From: Desulfotignum sp.
GTDB taxonomy: Bacteria > Desulfobacterota > Desulfobacteria > Desulfobacterales > Desulfobacteraceae
Assembly: GCA_011390635.1 (NCBI GenBank)
Contig: JAABSA010000003.1
Location: 106,479 to 170,478 of the forward strand
Length of the DNA: 64,000 nucleotides
Direction: 5' to 3'
Below, piece after piece: positions 60,577 through 64,000 of the stretch. Numbering within the stretch: position 1 is the first letter of the stretch; every line of letters begins with the position of its first letter. The notes beneath the pieces are model-generated. The model was not told the DNA's origin, made no database searches, and saw only the letters and a list, made by a program, of their open reading frames with translations. The translations under genes and the position numbers were made by a program.

Positions 60577-61455
60577 ATGATTCCCGCACATGTGATACAG
60601 AAAATCCGGCGGATGCATATCAAATCCCGCCGCACCGTGTCCGGCATCATGGCCGGCCGGTATGCCTCCGTGTTCAAAGGGTCGGGCATCGAGTTCGAGG
60701 AGGTGCGGGAGTACTGCCCGGGAGATGATGTAAAATCCATTGACTGGAAGGTGTCTGCCCGCACCGGAAAGACCTTTGTGAAAAAATACAGAGAGGAGCG
60801 CGAATCCACGGTCATGCTCCTGGTGGACATGAGCGGGTCCCTGGAATTTAGCACCTTTTCCGGAAAAAAACTGGAAAAGGCGGCAGAGGTGGCGGCAGTG
60901 CTGGCGTTCAACGCGGTGAAGAACAATGACAAGGTGGGGGTGGTGTTTTTCACGGACCAGGTGGAAAAATATATCCCCCCCAAAAAAGGGTCCAGCCATG
61001 TGTGGCGGGTGATCCAGGAGATATTCACCTTCCGGCCCAAAGGACGGGGCACCCATATTGCCACAGGCGTGGATTATCTGTCCAGGATCATGAAAAAACG
61101 GGCCTTTGTGTTCATCCTGTCCGATTTTCTGGACACAGATTATGAACACGCCCTGAAAACGGCGGCCCGGCGCCATGAACTCATCGGGGTGCAGATTTGG
61201 GATCCCGGCATTTTCCATCTGCCTGAAACAGGGCTGGTCCCTTTAACAGACCTGGAAACCGGGCAGACAATACTGGCGGACGCTTTTGACAAACGCACCC
61301 GGACCATGTACGAACAGATCCGGGAAAAAGCCCATGCAGAGGCCCGGCAGGTGTTTTCCCGGGCTAAAAGCGATCTGCTGGAGATGAAAACCAGTGATTC
61401 CGTGCCGGATGTGTTGACCGGTTATTTCAGGACAAGGGAGAAACGGTTCAGGTAG
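60577..61455 (+). CDS. DUF58 domain protein (VWA-like)
   Basis: Cytoplasmic protein of 292 residues, with the DUF58 marker GSGIEFEEVREYCPGDDVKS, IDWKVSARTGKTFVKKYREE and a VWA-like fold whose metal site reads LLVDMSGS. It sits 8 bases after moxR, in the conserved MoxR-DUF58-BatA order. No membrane segment. Thought to bind MoxR and present cofactor or substrate; the real role is unsettled. Confidence 0.92.
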   Translation: MIPAHVIQKIRRMHIKSRRTVSGIMAGRYASVFKGSGIEFEEVREYCPGDDVKSIDWKVSARTGKTFVKKYREERESTVMLLVDMSGSLEFSTFSGKKLEKAAEVAAVLAFNAVKNNDKVGVVFFTDQVEKYIPPKKGSSHVWRVIQEIFTFRPKGRGTHIATGVDYLSRIMKKRAFVFILSDFLDTDYEHALKTAARRHELIGVQIWDPGIFHLPETGLVPLTDLETGQTILADAFDKRTRTMYEQIREKAHAEARQVFSRAKSDLLEMKTSDSVPDVLTGYFRTREKRFR

Positions 61456-62004
61456 ATGCAGGATATTCATGACATACATCCGCCTGTCATGGTGGGCATG
61501 TCCCCGGATCTCATCCGGATGCTGGCCCTGGCTGCTGCGGTGCTGGCCTTTGCAGCCCTGCTGTTCCTGCTGGTGCGGCGGTATATCCGGTCCAGAAAGC
61601 CCAGGGTTATGGAGGGGGAGGCAATCCCGGTACCGCCTTTCGAGACCGCCATGAAAGCCCTGGACCGCCTGGGGGTGACGTTGCCTGCCGATCCCAAAGC
61701 GTTTTATTTTGACCTGAGTGCCCTGTTCAAGGCATACATCGGCGGCACCTTCCAGATCCATGCCAGCCAGATGACCACCAGGGAGCTGGTAAAAGCATTG
61801 CGGCACACAGACATGGACCGGGACCTGGTCACCCGGATATCCCGATTCCAGAGCCTGTCCGATCCCTTCCGGTACGCGCCCGTGATCCCGGACCCGGCCC
61901 GGATGACAGCGGACCTGGACCAGGTGCGCCAGCTCATCCGGGCAGTGGAAAAGGACCGGACTTCAGATACGCCCGAAACCGGGGAACAGGAGGCTGCCCC
62001 ATGA
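61456..62004 (+). CDS. DUF4381 family membrane protein
   Basis: Protein of 182 residues with one N-terminal membrane helix (LALAAAVLAFAALLFLLVRR), then a cytoplasmic helical domain (PPFETAMKALDRLGVTLPAD, FYFDLSALFKAYIGGTFQI). It starts immediately after the DUF58 stop and overlaps batA by four bases. DUF4381 genes consistently lie between DUF58 and BatA in Bat operons. Confidence 0.82.
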   Translation: MQDIHDIHPPVMVGMSPDLIRMLALAAAVLAFAALLFLLVRRYIRSRKPRVMEGEAIPVPPFETAMKALDRLGVTLPADPKAFYFDLSALFKAYIGGTFQIHASQMTTRELVKALRHTDMDRDLVTRISRFQSLSDPFRYAPVIPDPARMTADLDQVRQLIRAVEKDRTSDTPETGEQEAAP

Positions 62005-62999
62005 TTTTCCGGTTCGCTTCTCCCTGGTTTCTGGTGCTGCTCATACCTTTACTGGGTTTCGGCATCCACCTGATCCGCAAAAAACACCGGTCTGCCCTCC
62101 GGGTCTCCAGTCTGGCCGGTCTCGGGGCATTGCCGGTTTCATGGGCTGCCCGGGCATCCGTGTTCCTGCCCTGGCTGAAGATCACTGCCATTGCCCTGCT
62201 GGTGGCGGCCCTGGCCCGGCCCCAGTCAGGGGAGCAGAAAATCACGGTGACATCCGAAGGGGTGAACATCATCCTGGCCCTGGACTTGTCCGAATCCATG
62301 CAGGCTCTGGATTTCAGGATTGATGACAAAATCGTCACCCGCCTGGATGCGGTGAAATCCGTGGTGAGCGACTTTATCCTGAAGCGGGACGGGGACAGCA
62401 TCGGCATGGTGGTGTTCGGCTCCCACGCCTTTACCCAGGTGCCTCTGACCCGGGATTACAACACCATTGCATTCATGCTGGACCATCTGGAGATCGGCGC
62501 GGCCGGTCCCCGCACCGCCATCGGGGATGCCATCGGCATCTCCTTAAAGCGGCTCAAAGACATCCCGTCCAGATCCAATATCATCATTCTGCTCACGGAC
62601 GGGGAAAGCAATGCCGGGGAGCTCACCTGGCAGGAGGCGGTGGAGATTGCCGCATCCCGGCAGGTGAAGATCCATACCATTGCTGTCGGCACCAAGGGAG
62701 AGGCCCCGTTTCTGGTGGACGGCCTGTTCGGCAGGCAATATGTGTACCGCAGGGTGGGGGTGGATCTCAAAGCCCTGGAGACCATTGCCCAGCAGAGCGG
62801 GGGCCGTTTTTTCAAGGCAGATGACACAGCATCCCTGGAAAAGATATACACCATGATTGACAACATGGAAAAAACAACCCGGGAAACCCAAAAATGGGTG
62901 GAATACAAAGAATTGTTTCCCGGGTTTCTTGCAGCCGGGCTTGGTTTGTTCCTGGTCCACCTGGTCCTGGCCAACACCCGGTTTCTGCGGATACCGTAA
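62001..62999 (+). CDS. VWA-domain membrane protein (BatA-like)
   Basis: Protein of 332 residues with N-terminal membrane helices (PWFLVLLIPLLGFGIHLI and LPWLKITAIALLVAALA), a cytoplasmic von Willebrand A domain with the metal site DLSES (95-99) and ILLTDGESNAG, and a C-terminal helix (LFPGFLAAGLGLFLVHLVL). Typical BatA. The ATG overlaps the preceding stop. Forms the membrane Bat complex with BatB. Confidence 0.92.
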   Translation: MIFRFASPWFLVLLIPLLGFGIHLIRKKHRSALRVSSLAGLGALPVSWAARASVFLPWLKITAIALLVAALARPQSGEQKITVTSEGVNIILALDLSESMQALDFRIDDKIVTRLDAVKSVVSDFILKRDGDSIGMVVFGSHAFTQVPLTRDYNTIAFMLDHLEIGAAGPRTAIGDAIGISLKRLKDIPSRSNIIILLTDGESNAGELTWQEAVEIAASRQVKIHTIAVGTKGEAPFLVDGLFGRQYVYRRVGVDLKALETIAQQSGGRFFKADDTASLEKIYTMIDNMEKTTRETQKWVEYKELFPGFLAAGLGLFLVHLVLANTRFLRIP

Positions 63000-63018
63000 C
63001 CAGACAAGGAGGAAAATC

Positions 63019-64000
63019 ATGAAGTTTGCCGATCCGAAAATCCTGTTTTTCCTCTGGGCGTTGGTGCCTGTGGCCTGGCTCCTGGTCAGGGGTGTGGTCC
63101 GGCGCAAGCGGATTCTGGCCCGGTTTGCCGATCCAGCCATGCACCCTGATCTTTTGCCCGGGTATGACCCGAAATCCCGGTGGATCAAGGCCGGGCTGAT
63201 TCTGGCGGCCCTGGTCCTGGCCGTGTTTGCCCTGGCCGGCCCGACCATGGGGTTCCGCTGGGAAAAGACCACGGCAAAAGGGGTGGACATCATGATCGCC
63301 CTGGACTGTTCCAGGAGCATGCTGGCCCAGGACATTGCCCCCACCCGGCTGGAGCGGGCCAAACGTGAGATCGTCGACCTGCTCCGGCTCATGAAATCAG
63401 ACCGGGCAGGTCTTGTGGCCTTTGCCGGCCAGGCGGTGCTCCAGTGCCCTTTGACCATGGACCATGCAGCATTTCACATCTTTCTTACGGTGCTGACCCC
63501 GGATTATCTGCCTGTGGGGGGCACCAATCTTCCGGCCGCTATCGAAGCCTGTTACAATGGATTTGAGGCAGATGCCGACACAGACAAGGCCATCATCCTG
63601 ATCACGGACGGGGAAAACACGGCAGGCGATGTTTACCAAATGGCCAAAAAAATGGCGGAAAGCCGGATCAAGGTGTTCTCCATCGGGGTGGGAGATCCGG
63701 CAGGGGCACCCATCCCTGATCCTGCCGGCGGATTCACCAAGGATGCCCAGGGCAACATTGTCATGTCCCGGGTGGATGAAACAAGTCTCAAAGAGATCGC
63801 CCGCCTGACAGGGGGTCACTATGTGCGGTCCGTGGCCGGTGACATGGACCTGGACCGCATCTATACACAAGGCATCCGGGGCACCATGGAGCAGAAGACC
63901 CTGGAGCAGGGCAAAAAAAAGGTGGGGGAACAGCGGTTCCAGTGGTTCCTGTTCCCCTGTGTGGTGCTGCTGCTCATGGAACTGTGGCTGCCTGTGACCC
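63019..64000 (+). CDS. VWA-domain membrane protein (BatB-like), partial
   Basis: First 327 residues of a BatB-like protein; the C-terminal part lies beyond the window. N-terminal membrane helices (LFFLWALVPVAWLLVRGVV and AGLILAALVLAVFALAG), then a VWA domain with metal site DCSRS near 96-100 and ILITDGENTAGD, then another helix (WFLFPCVVLLLMELWLP). The ATG follows AAGGAGGAAAATC. Follows batA by 19 bases. Confidence 0.92.
   Translation, partial: MKFADPKILFFLWALVPVAWLLVRGVVRRKRILARFADPAMHPDLLPGYDPKSRWIKAGLILAALVLAVFALAGPTMGFRWEKTTAKGVDIMIALDCSRSMLAQDIAPTRLERAKREIVDLLRLMKSDRAGLVAFAGQAVLQCPLTMDHAAFHIFLTVLTPDYLPVGGTNLPAAIEACYNGFEADADTDKAIILITDGENTAGDVYQMAKKMAESRIKVFSIGVGDPAGAPIPDPAGGFTKDAQGNIVMSRVDETSLKEIARLTGGHYVRSVAGDMDLDRIYTQGIRGTMEQKTLEQGKKKVGEQRFQWFLFPCVVLLLMELWLPVT

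Overview
The window looks like the chromosome of a strictly anaerobic, moderately GC-rich Desulfobacterota-type bacterium, probably a sulfate reducer of the Desulfobacteraceae kind. This is inferred from gene content: indolepyruvate-type ferredoxin oxidoreductase, many acyl-CoA enzymes, a split B12-dependent acyl-CoA mutase, AsmA, TrpB2 and small Cys-rich orphan proteins. No rRNA, tRNA or CRISPR array was seen. The first and last genes run off the window.

1-19.4 kb is a catabolic island, all on the minus strand. In transcription order it encodes an acyl-CoA carboxylase carboxyltransferase and an acyl-CoA dehydrogenase, then IorA/IorB, a family III CoA-transferase, an FCD-type GntR regulator, a MeaB GTPase, the small and large subunits of a B12-dependent acyl-CoA mutase, HyuA/HyuB (hydantoinase/oxoprolinase/ketone carboxylase superfamily), a PaaK-like CoA ligase, and a three-subunit molybdenum hydroxylase (FAD, 2Fe-2S, Mo). 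Two promoters with the same TTGACA box and the same TGTATAC-type palindrome at the same spacing precede the two transcription units. The set suggests anaerobic breakdown of a ring or carboxylated compound through CoA thioesters to a branched/linear dicarboxyl-CoA pair. The substrate cannot be read from sequence.

19.5-36.5 kb holds signalling and transport genes: a PAS histidine kinase, an MFS carrier with a URO-D-family protein, a periplasmic binding protein next to a hybrid histidine kinase, a complete dipeptide-type ABC transporter (A-B-C-D-F), an FAD oxidoreductase divergent from a second GntR regulator, a truncated MFS gene and a sugar-isomerase-like TIM barrel. Three copies of a short REP-like repeat lie between these genes.

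36.5-52.2 kb is mostly core: AsmA, a LOG-type protein, ArgC, three tiny Cys-rich proteins, a DEAD-box helicase, an acyl-CoA synthetase, an aminotransferase, TrpB2, an AAA ATPase and conserved orphans.

52.3-58.6 kb is a decayed accessory stretch. Its small genes are nearly all on the minus strand (two BrnTA modules, PIN, SRPBCC, ferredoxin-like, GNAT, orphans). Several are followed by attC-like imperfect palindromes, as in an integron cassette array without its integrase. Both BrnT toxins and the GNAT gene carry single in-frame TAA codons, a PIN gene lacks its 5' end, pieces of the nearby tag gene are scattered in it, and a 47-codon ORF fuses an antitoxin start to a toxin tail.

58.8-64 kb contains intact tag and then a MoxR-DUF58-DUF4381-BatA-BatB operon behind a clear sigma-70 promoter, continuing past the window.
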